A stretch of DNA of 13,135 nt, from assembly GCA_003244125.1 (NCBI GenBank), contig QHBL01000057.1:1-13135 (forward strand), read 5' to 3'. This document shows positions 12,639-13,135 of this stretch, piece by piece (within the stretch, counting starts at the first letter, position 1; each line of letters starts with the position of its first letter). Below the pieces are notes generated by a model. That model searched no databases and had not been told where the DNA came from. It saw nothing but the letters and a program-made list of their open reading frames with translations. A program made the position numbers and the translations under genes. Origin of the DNA: Chthoniobacterales bacterium (GTDB lineage Bacteria > Verrucomicrobiota > Verrucomicrobiae > Chthoniobacterales > UBA10450).

Positions 12639-13135
12639 TTAGCGAGCGACGACGGGCTCAGTTTCGGGCGTGCTCTCCGCCATCACTTCGTCGGTCTGCG
12701 TCACGCGCACGACTTCTTCGACGGTGGTGATTCCCTGCACGACTCGGCGCCAGCCATCATGCCGCAGCGTTTCCATGCCCTGCACGACAGCGCACTGCTT
12801 GAGCTCGTTGCCGTCGCGCTTTTGCAGAATCAGTCGCCGCAACGGCTCAGTCACGACGCACATCTCGTAGATCGCGACGCGTCCGACGTAGCCGGTCTGC
12901 CGGCAATGATCGCACCCGGCGCCCCGATAGAATTTGAAGTCCGGAGGAAAAGTTACGCCAAGTTCCTTCAGGTAATCGACCGGATAACCGGCGAGGGTTT
13001 TGCACTCCGGGCAAATGGTGCGCACGAGTCGCTGGGCGATGAAGGCTTTGACCACGCTCGCGAGCAGGAACGGCTCGACGTCCATGTCCAGCAATCGCGT
13101 AATGCCGCCGACCGCGTCGTTCGTGTGCAGTGTGC
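12639..13135 (-). CDS. Type II secretion / type IV pilus assembly ATPase, C-terminal part (GspE/PilB/PulE family)
   Basis: Partial gene; the 5' part lies beyond the right edge, and the visible 165 codons are the C-terminal end. The frame continues upstream of the ATG at 13094, reading [20 protein letters not shown], the classic GspE/PilB segment containing the His box (STLHTN). [20 protein letters not shown] follows, starting a zinc-binding domain with CPEC and CDHC (two CxxC pairs) about 36 residues apart. After that come [11 protein letters not shown] and a helical end with [15 protein letters not shown]. This hexameric cytoplasmic ATPase drives pilus or pseudopilus assembly. An acidic tail ([12 protein letters not shown]) closes the protein. 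GspE and PilB cannot be separated from this fragment. It lies near, but on the opposite strand from, the prepilin operon, which may be its substrate. Confidence 0.92.
   Translation of the reverse strand, partial: TLHTNDAVGGITRLLDMDVEPFLLASVVKAFIAQRLVRTICPECKTLAGYPVDYLKELGVTFPPDFKFYRGAGCDHCRQTGYVGRVAIYEMCVVTEPLRRLILQKRDGNELKQCAVVQGMETLRHDGWRRVVQGITTVEEVVRVTQTDEVMAESTPETEPVVAR

Overview
The window reads as a fragment of a Verrucomicrobiota chromosome, probably of the Chthoniobacterales/Spartobacteria type. This is inferred from the VPE–hydrophobic–RRR sorting tail on the protein at 11522-12229, from a prepilin cassette of the kind described in Verrucomicrobium and Chthoniobacter, and from the moderately high GC content. 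No rRNA, tRNA, CRISPR array, transposase or phage gene is visible.

Left block (93-7459, all minus strand). Transcription runs from right to left: prs, rplY, pth, rpsF, ssb, a vapB-like antitoxin, a PIN-domain toxin, dprA, topB. Junctions are very tight: 2 nt (prs/rplY), 3 nt (rplY/pth), ATGA overlap (pth/rpsF), 18 nt holding a perfect hairpin (rpsF/ssb), 41 nt holding a dyad operator candidate (ssb/antitoxin), ATGA overlap (antitoxin/toxin), TGATG overlap (toxin/dprA) and 43 nt (dprA/topB). The first five genes are housekeeping: PRPP synthesis, ribosomal proteins, peptidyl-tRNA recycling and ssDNA binding. ssb, dprA and topB all act on single-stranded DNA. A type II toxin-antitoxin pair sits between ssb and dprA and is translationally coupled to dprA. 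The usual rpsR-rplI genes do not follow ssb. Beyond topB, at the left edge, is a REP/BIME-like imperfect palindrome.

Middle block (7676-11422, plus strand). After a 216-bp divergent intergenic region with two perfect inverted repeats come four overlapping genes: a PilV-like prepilin, a PilW-like prepilin, a 641-aa PilX-like anchored protein, and a 190-aa exported protein of unknown function. They look like one operon for a surface pseudopilus-like structure. Base composition is visibly more AT-rich here than in the left block.

Right block (11522-13135, minus strand). A PEP-CTERM-type exported protein converges on the pilin operon across a strong hairpin. Its apparent signal peptide has no ATG, GTG or TTG start. 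A roughly 400-bp non-coding stretch with two adjacent hairpins follows, then the C-terminal part of a GspE/PilB assembly ATPase that runs off the right edge. The ATPase could power assembly of the prepilins on the other strand.

The most interesting points are the toxin-antitoxin pair wired into the ssb-dprA-topB group with a paired CACGTG operator candidate, and the four-gene prepilin cassette beside a sorted surface protein and an assembly ATPase.
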